This document shows, in pieces, positions 1-8,622 of a DNA stretch of 60,311 nt. The notes beneath the pieces were generated by a model, which saw only the letters and a program-made list of their open reading frames with translations, did no database searches and was not told where the DNA came from. Source of the stretch: BQOK01 sp048388525 (GTDB lineage: Bacteria; Bacillota; Clostridia; Oscillospirales; Ruminococcaceae); assembly GCF_048388525.1 (NCBI RefSeq), contig NZ_DBGCTQ010000098.1, positions 1 through 60,311 on the forward strand, written 5' to 3'. Within the stretch, counting starts at the first letter, position 1. The number at the start of each line of letters is the position of its first letter. The translations under genes were made by a program, and so were the position numbers.

Positions 1-858
1 GGCCAGCAGGGGCAGCTGGGTAAAGCGGCCGTCGGCGCCGAATTCCTCGAAATGGGCGGTGTAGCCGGCATAGCCGTTCTCCTGCAGGTAGCGCTTAAAG
101 CCCAGATACATGCGCACGGCCTCGGCGTGGCGCTCGGGCGGCAGGGCAGGGTCGATATCAAACACGGTGCGCTCGTAGGCCACCCGCCGCTCCACATCCC
201 CGGGCGTTACCGCGGAGCAGAAGCGCTGCAGGGTGCCCACCGAGTCGTACACGAACTCCGGGCCGAGCTTGCGGTACACGGCCATATCGTCGGTGATCAC
301 GTCGCCCATGCCGGCCAGCTTGCCGATGACCCCGATCTTCATGCGGCGCAGCCGCTGCAGGGTGCGCCCCGCCGCGCCAAAGTCGGCCACAAAGGCGGCC
401 AGCTCGCCGTTTTTGCGGCTGCCCGCAAAGTAGGCGCAGGGGATGCCCGCCCGCAAAAGGCAGTTGGCATTGTCCTGCGAGCCGTGGATGCCCTGGTTCA
501 CCGTGAAGTCCAGCTCTTCAAAGTCGTCGCCCACCGTTTCGTCCGGCTGCACCAGCGCCAGCGCCAGGGGCAGGTGGTTGTGCTGCATGGCGCGCACCAG
601 GTACTGGCCCTGGGAGTAGCTTAAAAGAAGGATCAGGATGCCGTCCAGCTCCTGGGCGTTGTATTGGGCGGTGAGCGCCTCAATGTCGGCCCGGTTCAGC
701 GCCGCTTTGGGGAACACGCAGTCGGCGGCGCCCTCCAGCGAGGCGATGACCTGCTGCACATAGGCGTGCTGGCGCCGGGTAATGCCCGGGAACAGGGGCT
801 CGTACCCCTCCAGCATCAGGGCCAGAACCCCCAGGCGGGGCAGGGTGTTTTGATTCAT
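1..858 (-). CDS. Fucose/arabinose isomerase-like protein (partial, C-terminus outside window)
   Basis: The reading frame opens at ATG 858 and stays open for 286 codons to the left edge, so the C-terminal part, which carries most catalytic residues in this family, is not visible. The protein starts MNQNTLPRLGVLALMLEGYE and contains GIHGSQDNANCLLR near residue 140, a pattern I associate with L-fucose isomerase-like sugar isomerases (aldose-ketose interconversion in the cytosol). It begins 4 nt after the stop of the FGGY kinase and is the last visible gene of a four-gene minus-strand operon. An isomerase before a kinase and an aldolase fits a ketose-phosphate route. Substrate is unknown; the family call is by motif resemblance only. 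Confidence 0.7.
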   Translation of the reverse strand, partial: MNQNTLPRLGVLALMLEGYEPLFPGITRRQHAYVQQVIASLEGAADCVFPKAALNRADIEALTAQYNAQELDGILILLLSYSQGQYLVRAMQHNHLPLALALVQPDETVGDDFEELDFTVNQGIHGSQDNANCLLRAGIPCAYFAGSRKNGELAAFVADFGAAGRTLQRLRRMKIGVIGKLAGMGDVITDDMAVYRKLGPEFVYDSVGTLQRFCSAVTPGDVERRVAYERTVFDIDPALPPERHAEAVRMYLGFKRYLQENGYAGYTAHFEEFGADGRFTQLPLLA

Positions 859-862
859 GGTG

Positions 863-2386
863 TCAGCTCCTTTCGGCCTGCGGCGCAGGCTCAAACAGCG
901 GTTTTACAGCGGCGTACAGCCGCCGGTACAGGGCGTAGGCCTGCCCGTAGGCGGGCGCGGCGCCGCTTTGGGGGCGATAGACCGCGGAGGGGCCCGCCTT
1001 CGGCAGCTGCCCGGCGGGCACAAGGCCCGCGCCCCAGGCGGCCAGCAGCGCGGCGCCCTGAGCCGTGGCCTCGCTGCAGGCGGGCACGGCAAAGCTGCGG
1101 CCACACACATCGGCCTTGATCTGCTGCCACAAGGGGCTGCGCGCCCCGCCGCCCAGCGAGTACACCTGCCGCGCCGGGCAGCCCAGGGCGGCCAGCATTT
1201 CAAAAAAGTCCCGCAGCAAAAACGCCGTCGATTCCAATACGCTGCGCACAAAATGCGCCCGTGTGGTGCCCAAATGTGCGCCGAAAAACACGGCGGAGGC
1301 CTGGGGGCAGCTGTCCGGGTCCACGCAGCCGGCCAAAAAGGGCAGGAACACCAGCCCCTCGCAGCCCGGGGGCACCTGCCCGGCCAGCTCGTCGAGAGCG
1401 AGATAGCCCTCGGCCCCGGCGGGCAGGTCCCGGCAGAACTGGTCCCGGAACCAGCGCAGCGCCATGCCCGCCGTGTTGCCGATGGGCAGGTACAAATAAC
1501 GGCCGGGCAGGGCATGGCGGTAGATGGTGACCCGGTGCCCCCCGCTGAAGACCGGCGCGTCGGTACAGGCGGCGGCCACCAGCGCGGTGCCGGTGGTCTC
1601 GGTGACCACGCCCGGCTCCACGCAGCCCGCGGCCAGCGCGGCGGCCACCTGGTCCATGGCGCCCGCCACCACCGGCACGCCCGCGGGCAGGCCCAGCTCG
1701 CGGGCGGCCTGTGCCAGCAGGCCGCCCACCGCGGAGCCGCATTCCGCCAGCTGGGGCAGCTTTTGCGGCTCCACCCCTGCCGCGGCCAGCGCCTCGGGCC
1801 AGAGACCGTCCAGCGGCAGGCTGAACCAGCCGGTGGAGGACTGGATGGACTTTTCGCTCACAAAGCGCCCAGTGAGCCAGAACAGCAGATAGTCCTCCAG
1901 CAGCAGGAATTTGTGGGCTTTTTGATACACCGCGGGCTCATGGCGCCTGAGCCACAGCAGCTTTGCCAGCGGCAGGGCGCCCGTGGGCTCGGGCAGGCCG
2001 GTGGCCCGGTAAAATTCCGCGCCGCCCAGCAGGCGGGAGAGCTCGCCCGCCTCGGCGCCGGCCCGGCTGTCGAGCCAGACGAGGAAGGGGCGCAGCGCCT
2101 CGCCCGCCTCGCTGACCGGGGCCAGCGTTTCGCCCTGGGTGGCAAGGCCCACGGCGGCCACGGCCCAGCCGGGCGCGGCTGCCAGCGCCTGCTGCAGCCC
2201 CTGGCGCACCGCCGCCTTGTACTGCCCTGCCTCCACCTCGGCGCACTCGCCCCAGGTGTGCAGCGCGTACTCCTGCACGGCGCAGGCCAGCAGCTCCAGC
2301 TGCGGTGTGAACAGGCACACCTTGACCGAAGTGGTGCCCACGTCCAGCGCGGCGATGCAGCGCTTTTGGCTTGCCACGGCGCTCAC
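863..2386 (-). CDS. FGGY-family carbohydrate kinase
   Basis: 507 residues, the usual length of the family. The N-terminus carries the ATPase phosphate-1 loop DVGTTSVKVCLF (from residue 15). The C-terminal half has TTGTAL, a GNTAG segment and the GGGARSPLWQQIKADV block typical of FGGY kinases, which phosphorylate ketoses or polyols in the cytosol. Its ATG overlaps the stop codon of the upstream aldolase by 4 nt, which indicates translational coupling. With the isomerase-like gene downstream and the class II aldolase upstream, the expected flow is sugar isomerisation, phosphorylation, then aldol cleavage. Xylulokinase-, fuculokinase- and rhamnulokinase-type substrates cannot be separated by eye. 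Confidence 0.88.
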   Translation of the reverse strand: MSAVASQKRCIAALDVGTTSVKVCLFTPQLELLACAVQEYALHTWGECAEVEAGQYKAAVRQGLQQALAAAPGWAVAAVGLATQGETLAPVSEAGEALRPFLVWLDSRAGAEAGELSRLLGGAEFYRATGLPEPTGALPLAKLLWLRRHEPAVYQKAHKFLLLEDYLLFWLTGRFVSEKSIQSSTGWFSLPLDGLWPEALAAAGVEPQKLPQLAECGSAVGGLLAQAARELGLPAGVPVVAGAMDQVAAALAAGCVEPGVVTETTGTALVAAACTDAPVFSGGHRVTIYRHALPGRYLYLPIGNTAGMALRWFRDQFCRDLPAGAEGYLALDELAGQVPPGCEGLVFLPFLAGCVDPDSCPQASAVFFGAHLGTTRAHFVRSVLESTAFLLRDFFEMLAALGCPARQVYSLGGGARSPLWQQIKADVCGRSFAVPACSEATAQGAALLAAWGAGLVPAGQLPKAGPSAVYRPQSGAAPAYGQAYALYRRLYAAVKPLFEPAPQAERS

Positions 2387-3222
2387 GCCTTTCCGGTGCT
2401 GCCGAACACGCGCATGTGGTGCGCGGTCTCGCGCTTTACGGCCTCGGTGACCAGGGGCATCAGCTCAAAGGCGCCCCGCTCCGCGGTCCAGTGGTCGTGG
2501 GCGGCCCGCCCGGCGGCCAGGTTGTTGTGGGTAAAGATATTGATCTTGGAAATGCCCCCGGCCACACAGGCGCGGAAGTCCGCGTCCGACAGGCCGCTGC
2601 CCCCGTGCAGCACCAGCGGCGTGGGGCAGGTTTCTGCGATTCTGGCAAGGCAATCCAGGTTGAGCCGCGGCGTTTCGGCGTAAACGCCGTGAGCGGTGCC
2701 GATGGCCACCGCCAACGCGTCGCAGCCGCTCTCGGCGGCAAAGCGCAGCGCATCCTGCGGGTCGGTGTAAACGGTTTGGGCGATCGCCTCTTCGGCCGAG
2801 CCGTTGGAGCCCACGTGGCCGATCTCGGCCTCCAGCGAGCAGCCCGCGGCATGGGCCAGCCGCGCCATCTCGCGGGTGCGGCGCAGGTTTTCGCCGAAGG
2901 GCAGCATGCTGCAGTCGTACATGACCGACGAAAAGCCAAGGCGGATGGCCTGTTCCACCAATTCGGGGGTGAAGCCGTGGTCAAAGTGCAGCGCCACGGG
3001 CACGCTGGCCCGCCGCGCCATGCCCAGCATCAGGTCGGCGTATTCCGCCAGGGACGCGCCGGGCAGCAGGCTTTCGGCCGGGCCGATGATAACCGGGGAG
3101 CGCAGCTCCTCGGCGGCGGCCAGAATGCCCTTGGTCATTTCCAGGGTCACGCAGTTGAACAGCCCCACCGCGTAGTGCTTTTCGCGGGTGTCGGCCAGAA
3201 TGGTTTTGAGATCGGTCAGCAT
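2383..3222 (-). CDS. Class II fructose/tagatose-bisphosphate-type aldolase
   Basis: 279 residues, matching the short GatY/FbaA-type enzymes. Visible active-site blocks are LHFDHG (catalytic Asp81 and zinc ligand His82), EAEIGHVG, GTAHG (zinc His), LHGGSGL (zinc His) and KINIFT. Such enzymes split ketose 1-phosphates or bisphosphates into dihydroxyacetone phosphate and an aldehyde, using zinc. It is the second gene of the minus operon; 26 nt separate it from the oxidoreductase, and its end overlaps the kinase start by 4 nt. The substrate is likely the phosphorylated ketose made by the neighbouring kinase, not a glycolytic one, because the gene sits in a sugar-specific cluster. That assignment is inference. 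Confidence 0.88.
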   Translation of the reverse strand: MLTDLKTILADTREKHYAVGLFNCVTLEMTKGILAAAEELRSPVIIGPAESLLPGASLAEYADLMLGMARRASVPVALHFDHGFTPELVEQAIRLGFSSVMYDCSMLPFGENLRRTREMARLAHAAGCSLEAEIGHVGSNGSAEEAIAQTVYTDPQDALRFAAESGCDALAVAIGTAHGVYAETPRLNLDCLARIAETCPTPLVLHGGSGLSDADFRACVAGGISKINIFTHNNLAAGRAAHDHWTAERGAFELMPLVTEAVKRETAHHMRVFGSTGKA

Positions 3223-3248
3223 GGGGTCAGCCTCCTTCAGATTTCGGG

Positions 3249-4391
3249 TTAATATTCAACGGGCACAAAACGCCCCTCCTCAGCCGCCTTACGGGCCGCC
3301 AGGCAGCTTGCCGCGCTCACCAGGCCCGCCGCAAGGTCGGACTGCGCCTCGCCACCGCTAAGCACCCGCAGAAAGTCCAGCGCCAGCTGTTCGTCGCCGC
3401 CAAAGTGCATGCCCGCGGGGAAGGTGAATTTGTGGGTCACGGTCTGGGGGGAGAGATAATCGTCGCGCCGGATCTCGGCGGTGTAAAAATCGAACTCAGC
3501 GCTGCCCTTTGTGCCGATGAGCCGCGCGCCCCGCCGCCCGGCGTTCTTTTTTACCACAAAGTTCTGGTTGTAGCTCACCAGCATGCCGCTGGCGGTGGTG
3601 AAGATGACGCTGGCGCCGTCCTGGTTGCCGGTATCTTTGGCAAAGCAGCACCAGTCGCCCTGAACGTCCTCTTTGAGAATGTTTTTCACCACATAGCTGC
3701 TCTCAGCGCAGGTGCGGTACTCGGGGCAATCCGGGCAGCGCAGGCCCGCGGGCCGGTCGCCGGTGAAATGCAGCTTGGCGGTTTTGGCGCACACCGAGGC
3801 CGGCCGCTCACCGGTGAGAAAATGAATGTAGTCCACATCATGGGTGGCCTTTTGCAGAAACAGGCCGCCTGTTTCGGCCGGGTCGCGGTACCAGCTGTGA
3901 TAGTACACGCTGCCGTAGGGCACGTTGTTGACGGCCTGCACCATAGTGAGCCGGCCCAGCACGCCGCTGGCCACGAGGCGCTTCATCTCCAGCGTGATGG
4001 CCGACAGCCGCAGCGGAAACGACACCACCACCCGCTTTTCCTGCCCCTCGGCCGCGGCGCGCAGGGCTTCGTACTGGGCACGGGTGATGCATACCGGCTT
4101 TTCCAGAAACAGCGGCAGCCCCAGCTTCAGCACCTTGCAGGCATAAGGGGTGTGCAGCGAGCAGCGGGTGCCGATGAACACGCCGTCCAGCTCCTCGCGC
4201 AGCAGCATTTCATCCGCGTCGTCGTAGTAGGCGGTGGAGGCAAAATAGGGGTCCTGCGCCATCTGGCGGGCGATCTCTTCCCGCCGGGGGTCCGCCACGG
4301 CCGCCACACAGACCTCCGCCTCCAGCGCGCGGAAGGCTTTCATCATGGTTTCCGAGCGCAGGCCGTAGCCGATAAAACCGATTTTTTTCAT
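3249..4391 (-). CDS. Gfo/Idh/MocA-family oxidoreductase with a Cys cluster
   Basis: 380 residues. The N-terminal Rossmann domain begins with IGFIGYGLRS, followed by the family EKPVC motif near residue 97 and by ATHDVDYIHFL, whose Asp/His residues lie where this family places its catalytic pair. These enzymes use NAD(P) to oxidise or reduce sugars or inositols. An insertion carries LRCPDCPEYRTCAE, a Cys-x2-Cys-x5-Cys cluster that could bind a metal. The ribosome site ACGGAGG is 7 nt before the ATG. It is the first gene of the minus operon, divergent from the importer operon at 4742, so both probably answer to the same sugar. Substrate not recognisable. Confidence 0.85.
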   Translation of the reverse strand: MKKIGFIGYGLRSETMMKAFRALEAEVCVAAVADPRREEIARQMAQDPYFASTAYYDDADEMLLREELDGVFIGTRCSLHTPYACKVLKLGLPLFLEKPVCITRAQYEALRAAAEGQEKRVVVSFPLRLSAITLEMKRLVASGVLGRLTMVQAVNNVPYGSVYYHSWYRDPAETGGLFLQKATHDVDYIHFLTGERPASVCAKTAKLHFTGDRPAGLRCPDCPEYRTCAESSYVVKNILKEDVQGDWCCFAKDTGNQDGASVIFTTASGMLVSYNQNFVVKKNAGRRGARLIGTKGSAEFDFYTAEIRRDDYLSPQTVTHKFTFPAGMHFGGDEQLALDFLRVLSGGEAQSDLAAGLVSAASCLAARKAAEEGRFVPVEY

Positions 4392-4446
4392 GCCGGTTCC
4401 TCCGTTTCGTGTATATATTACATATTAACTGCAAAAAGCCCTGCCA

Positions 4447-4487
4447 CCGCCAAACCGGCCTGCCGCCTGCCCTGGCCGGTTTGGCGG
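4447..4487 (-). promoter_or_regulatory. Long GC-rich hairpin in the leader of the minus operon
   Basis: Perfect 14-bp arms (4447-4460 and 4474-4487) enclose a 13-nt loop, 56 nt before the start of the Gfo/Idh/MocA gene. Read on the minus strand, a run of five T follows 8 nt after the hairpin. It could act as an attenuator or an mRNA-stabilising stem. I found no good minus-strand promoter in the rest of the 350-nt intergenic stretch 4392-4741, which is otherwise AT-rich. Confidence 0.45.
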
Positions 4488-4578
4488 AGCTAATAAAACA
4501 TTATTATTAGTGGATTTTGGCTGTTTTTATTGTGAAATTTTACTAAAGAAAGCATTAACTTTTTGAAAGGGGAATTGC

Positions 4579-4607
4579 TTGACAACCCCGGTAATTGCTG
4601 ATATAGT
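4579..4607 (+). promoter_or_regulatory. Sigma-A promoter of the importer/glycan operon
   Basis: TTGACA at 4579-4584 and TATAGT at 4602-4607 are separated by exactly 17 nt, close to the consensus. Transcription should begin near 4614, leaving a leader of about 128 nt before the first gene. The leader has a small stem GTGGC/GCCAC (4622-4626 with 4641-4645). No other good promoter is visible inside the plus operon up to 19648. Confidence 0.8.
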
Positions 4608-4741
4608 TTAAGTGAAATCAAGTGGCTTCAACGCTATTGTGCCACAGACACCCACTAAAGTCAAGCGCACATAATAAAGTTTTTATCCGCAAATTTGAAC
4701 AAAATTATTACTAATAAATTCGTGTCCCGGGAGGATTTTCA

Positions 4742-5716
4742 ATGAAGCAGAAAACACAAGCTCTGCGGAGCCGCAAGGGGAAAAGCCGCTTTGACCGTTT
4801 TGTGGCCTATATGCGCAAATATTGGTTTGTGTATATGCTGGTTCTGCCGGGGCTCGTCTTTATGATCGTGTTCAATTACGGGCCCATGTACGGCATCCAG
4901 CTCGCGTTCAAAGATTATTCTCCACGCCTGGGCGTTTGGGGCAGCCCGTGGGCGGGGCTTTCGCATTTCAAGGAAATGCTGGACGACCCGAACTTTATCC
5001 GGGCGTTCAAAAACACCGTCGTCATCAACCTGTACAATCTGGTGTTCGGCTTTACCTTTAATGTGTTCCTGGCGCTCATGATCAACGAACTCAAGATGAA
5101 AAAGATAAAGCCCATCGTGCAGACCTGCGTGTACCTGCCCTACTTCCTTTCCTGGGTTATTTTTGCGGGCCTTGTGCAGGTGTTTTTGGAATACCCCTCC
5201 ACCGCCGACATCGGCGGCGTGGTGAACCAGGTGGTCGCCGCGCTGGGCGGGCAGCCGGTGGACTTTCTGAAACGGCCGGAGCTGTTCCGAACGATCCTGG
5301 TGGTCACCAACATTATAAAGACGGCGGGCTATTCCACCATCGTGTATCTGGCGGCCATCTCGGGCATCGACCCGGCGCTGTACGAAAGCGCCGCCATCGA
5401 CGGGGCGAACCGCAAGGACATGCTTCTGCACATCACCATCCCCCGCATCCTGCCCAGCGTTATGATCATGCTCATTTTGCAGCTTGCCAGCCTGTTTATT
5501 TCGAACTTTGACCAGGTGTACAACCTGTACAACAACTACGTCATCAGTACGGGCGACGTGCTGTCCACCTATATTTACCGCATCAGCCTCGGCGGCTCGG
5601 GAACGAACTTTGAGCTTTCCACAGCCATGAACCTGGTGCTGAACACCATGGGTCTGATCGTGGTTCTAGGCGCCAACAAGTTCGTGGAAAAGCTGGACGT
5701 TCAGGGCATATTCTAA
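4742..5716 (+). CDS. ABC sugar importer permease, LplB type
   Basis: 324 residues with about six membrane spans, starting at LVLPGLVFMIVFNYGPMY. The cytoplasmic EAA loop that docks the ATPase is visible as ALYESAAIDGANRKDM followed by ITIPRILP. LplB-type permeases pair with an LplC/YtcP-type partner and a large lipoprotein to import oligosaccharides. The shared ATPase (MsmK/MalK type) is normally encoded elsewhere, as seems true here. Ribosome site GGGAGG lies 8 nt before the ATG. First gene of the plus operon, 21 nt ahead of the second permease. The substrate is presumably the glycan degraded by the downstream enzymes. Confidence 0.93.
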   Translation: MKQKTQALRSRKGKSRFDRFVAYMRKYWFVYMLVLPGLVFMIVFNYGPMYGIQLAFKDYSPRLGVWGSPWAGLSHFKEMLDDPNFIRAFKNTVVINLYNLVFGFTFNVFLALMINELKMKKIKPIVQTCVYLPYFLSWVIFAGLVQVFLEYPSTADIGGVVNQVVAALGGQPVDFLKRPELFRTILVVTNIIKTAGYSTIVYLAAISGIDPALYESAAIDGANRKDMLLHITIPRILPSVMIMLILQLASLFISNFDQVYNLYNNYVISTGDVLSTYIYRISLGGSGTNFELSTAMNLVLNTMGLIVVLGANKFVEKLDVQGIF

Positions 5717-5737
5717 GCCGAAAGGAGGGCCTTACGA

Positions 5738-6670
5738 ATGGAGTTCAACAAGCTAGGCAGAAACGGCGGCTACCGCCGGGGCATGCGCCAGGTGCTGGGG
5801 TTCAACTTTTACGACGTGTTCGTATTCCTCTTCTGCATCGGCTTTGCGCTGATATGCGTCTACCCGATGTGGTATGTGCTGGTGGCGTCGGTCACGCCTT
5901 ACGAGGAGTTTGTAAAAGGCGGGCTGATGCTGTGGCCCAGCGGCGGGGTGGATCTGCAATATTACAAAGCCATTTTCAGCACCAAGAGCTTTACCAACAG
6001 CATGTGGATCTCGGTCACCAAAACGGTGCTGGCCACCGTGCTCAGCGTGCTGGTTACTGCCAGCATGGCCTATGGTGTGAGCAAGATACACATCAAAGGC
6101 ATGAAGCTCATCAACGCGCTGGTGGTGTTCAACCTGTTCTTCACCGGCGGCCTTATCCCCCAGTACATCCTGTACAAAGACCTGGGCCTTTTGCGCAGCT
6201 ACTGGGTCATGGTGATACCGGGCGCGCTCAACATTACATATTTCATCATCATGCGCAACTACTATTCCTACTCGGTGCCGAAATCGCTGGAGGAAGCGGC
6301 CCTGCTGGACGGCTGCACCGACATCGGGGTGTTCTTCCGGGTCGTCATACCGGTGAGCCGCAGTATGCTGGCGGCCATCAGCCTGTTCATCGCGGTCATC
6401 AACTGGAACGATTACTACAACTACATGATGTTCATCTCGAACAAAACCAACCTGCAGCCTTTTGCCTGGGTGCTGCGGCGAATGCTGGTGGACCAAACGA
6501 TGATGAACCAGGTGCGCAACGGCGCCGTGGGGCTGGGCATGCAGCTGCCGCCGCCCATGGCCTTGCGAATGAGCACCATCATCTGCGCCATGGTGCCCAT
6601 TATGTGCGTGTACCCCTTCCTGCAAAAATACTTTACGAGCGGGGTCACGCTGGGCGCAGTAAAAGAATGA
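5738..6670 (+). CDS. ABC sugar importer permease, LplC/YtcP type
   Basis: 310 residues, about six membrane spans, beginning with a short cytosolic segment and GFNFYDVFVFLFCIGFALICV. The EAA loop reads SLEEAALLDGCTDIGVFF, then RVVIPVSRSML. The ATG follows AGGAGG by 11 nt. This is the second half of the heterodimeric channel formed with the preceding LplB-type permease. The ending TSGVTLGAVKE is typical of the YtcP group. It is followed after 62 nt by the binding lipoprotein. Confidence 0.93.
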   Translation: MEFNKLGRNGGYRRGMRQVLGFNFYDVFVFLFCIGFALICVYPMWYVLVASVTPYEEFVKGGLMLWPSGGVDLQYYKAIFSTKSFTNSMWISVTKTVLATVLSVLVTASMAYGVSKIHIKGMKLINALVVFNLFFTGGLIPQYILYKDLGLLRSYWVMVIPGALNITYFIIMRNYYSYSVPKSLEEAALLDGCTDIGVFFRVVIPVSRSMLAAISLFIAVINWNDYYNYMMFISNKTNLQPFAWVLRRMLVDQTMMNQVRNGAVGLGMQLPPPMALRMSTIICAMVPIMCVYPFLQKYFTSGVTLGAVKE

Positions 6671-6732
6671 TGTCATTGTGCCGCACCGGCGGGGCGAAAA
6701 ATAGACATACACATGAAACAAGGAGGATTACC

Positions 6733-8466
6733 ATGAAAAAGCATTTGCACGTTCTGGCACTTGTGCTGGTGGCGGTTGTGCTGGCGTCCGCGCTGGCGGG
6801 CTGCGGCAACACCGGCAGCTCCACCCCTACGGGGTCGAGCACGTCTGTGGGTGAACCCACAGACGTGAACCCCAATGCCGCCCGCGAAACCATCAACATC
6901 CGCTTTGCCCAGTTCGGCAACAGCACCGACGATGTGACCGGCATGGAGAATGACCCCATCAAAAAGGCCATTGAGGAAGCCGTGAACATTACGCTGGAGT
7001 ACGACACCGGCACCGACGGCTTCGATGACCGCATGCAGACCGAGCTGTTCACCGGCGGCGCGGCCGACCTGTTCCCCACCTGGGGCGAGAGCGAAAAGAT
7101 CGCCCAGTGGTCCAAGGAGGATCTGGTCGTAAACATCGCTGAGATCGTGAACGCCGAGCCGGACCGTTACCCCACCCTGTACAAAATGATCAACAGCGAC
7201 GAATACAAGGCCTATAACGCCCTGTACACCGGCGACGAAAATGCCGCCTACGCCATTTACGCCGTGGCCGCCTTTGCCGACCCCAGCTTCTCGGGCGTGC
7301 CCGCTTACAACCAGGCCATCCTGGACGAGGTGAACGGGGGCAAGGTGCCCGCCACCGTGGAAGAGTTCATCGCCTACACCAAGGCAGCCGGCGCTGCCGG
7401 CTATGTGGGCTGGTGGCCCCGCAACGACAAGCTGACCAACTGGGGCCAGATCGACATGACCCTGGGCGCCCCGCAGGGCACCACCATCCAGGCGCCCAAG
7501 GGCGACGCGTGGGGCGGCTTTGTCCCCTCCGGCACCATTGGCACCGACAGCGAGCACTGGACCCTGGCTACCGTGAGCGACAAATCCAAGGAAGTTGTAA
7601 AGCAGCTCGCCGAAATGTACGCTGCCGGCGGTCTGGACTCCGGCATTGGCGTGAAGGGCGACTTTGACGACGCGTACTCCGATTTCGGCGCCGGCAAGAT
7701 CGGCGCGGCGGACTTTGGCTTTGGCTACCCCGGCCAGTTCCGCGATTTCTATAAGACCGCTTGGGCGGCCGCCAACCCGGACGCCAAAATGAGCGATTTG
7801 ACCCTGGGCACCGCCCTGACCTCGGGCGGCAACTACGGCAAAGCCTACACCACCGGCACCTGGATCGGTGCCCATTACTTCATCCCCACCAGCTGCGAGC
7901 ACCCCGACCGCGTGCTGGATCTGGTGGAATATCTGGCCAGCACCGAGGGCCAGGATCTGGTGCACAACACCACCAACTATGTTTACCGCAACGACCAGGG
8001 CCCCGACTTCTGGCAGGCGGCCACCGCGCCCTACGGCTACAACGACGGCCGCTGCAAGTACGTGTGGTTCAGCTACATGTTCAGCGGCACCGAATATGAA
8101 GTGAACTTTGCCGACAACGACTGGTGGACCGCCGTGTCCCACCCCATCGACAACAGCAACGAGTGGGCCACCGAAGAGGACGCCGCGCTGGTGGATTACG
8201 CCAAGGGCGTTGTCTCCGGCTTCGTGGACGACGTGGTGGAATACCTGCCCATGTACTACAACATGATCAGCCTGCCCGCCGAGGCGGCCGACATTCGCAC
8301 CAAGCTGCAGGACATCTCCAACCAGTACCTCACCCAGATGGTGGGCGGTCAACTGGACGTGGAGACCGGCTGGCCCAAGTATGTGGCCGAGTACGAAGCT
8401 GCCGGCGCAGCCGAGCTGGAGACCATGGTGAACGAAGCCATTGCCGCCGCCCGCGCCGCCGCCTAA
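6733..8466 (+). CDS. Extracellular solute-binding lipoprotein of the LplABC-type importer
   Basis: 577 residues; large size is usual for LplA-type binding proteins. I chose ATG 6733 because AAGGAGG sits 6 nt upstream and the frame then opens with a lipoprotein signal: Lys-rich start, hydrophobic core, and LAGC with Cys24 as the lipidated residue. A Ser/Thr/Gly linker follows, then the mature binding domain. It would sit on the outer face of the membrane and deliver sugar to the two permeases just upstream. A gap of 156 nt with GC-rich hairpins separates it from the first enzyme gene. Confidence 0.92.
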   Translation: MKKHLHVLALVLVAVVLASALAGCGNTGSSTPTGSSTSVGEPTDVNPNAARETINIRFAQFGNSTDDVTGMENDPIKKAIEEAVNITLEYDTGTDGFDDRMQTELFTGGAADLFPTWGESEKIAQWSKEDLVVNIAEIVNAEPDRYPTLYKMINSDEYKAYNALYTGDENAAYAIYAVAAFADPSFSGVPAYNQAILDEVNGGKVPATVEEFIAYTKAAGAAGYVGWWPRNDKLTNWGQIDMTLGAPQGTTIQAPKGDAWGGFVPSGTIGTDSEHWTLATVSDKSKEVVKQLAEMYAAGGLDSGIGVKGDFDDAYSDFGAGKIGAADFGFGYPGQFRDFYKTAWAAANPDAKMSDLTLGTALTSGGNYGKAYTTGTWIGAHYFIPTSCEHPDRVLDLVEYLASTEGQDLVHNTTNYVYRNDQGPDFWQAATAPYGYNDGRCKYVWFSYMFSGTEYEVNFADNDWWTAVSHPIDNSNEWATEEDAALVDYAKGVVSGFVDDVVEYLPMYYNMISLPAEAADIRTKLQDISNQYLTQMVGGQLDVETGWPKYVAEYEAAGAAELETMVNEAIAAARAAA

Positions 8467-8569
8467 GCTTTACCAGGACCTTATGCAACACCGCCGCGCC
8501 CTTTCGGGGGCGCGGCTCCATGCCCGGGGCTTCGGCATGACGGCGCCCGGGGCACACAAAAAACAAACG

Positions 8570-8587
8570 CCGCGCTTTGCTGCGCGG
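8570..8587 (+). other. Small hairpin between transporter and enzyme genes
   Basis: CCGCGC (8570-8575) pairs perfectly with GCGCGG (8582-8587) across a 6-nt loop. A weaker GC-rich inverted repeat lies just upstream at about 8521-8552. There is no T run, so it is more likely an mRNA processing or stability element that sets different levels for the transporter and the enzymes than a terminator. Confidence 0.4.
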
Positions 8588-8622
8588 AAACAACAACAAA
8601 CGATCTATAGGAGGGTATAAGT

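Noticed and set aside
857..2683. Long plus-strand frame opposite the FGGY kinase
   Set aside because: Same antisense effect; the kinase motifs are on the minus strand and the product of this frame has no recognisable fold.
4501..4726. ATTATTAGT and ACTAATAAA as a long-range operator pair
   Set aside because: The match is imperfect and the region is AT-rich, so chance is likely.
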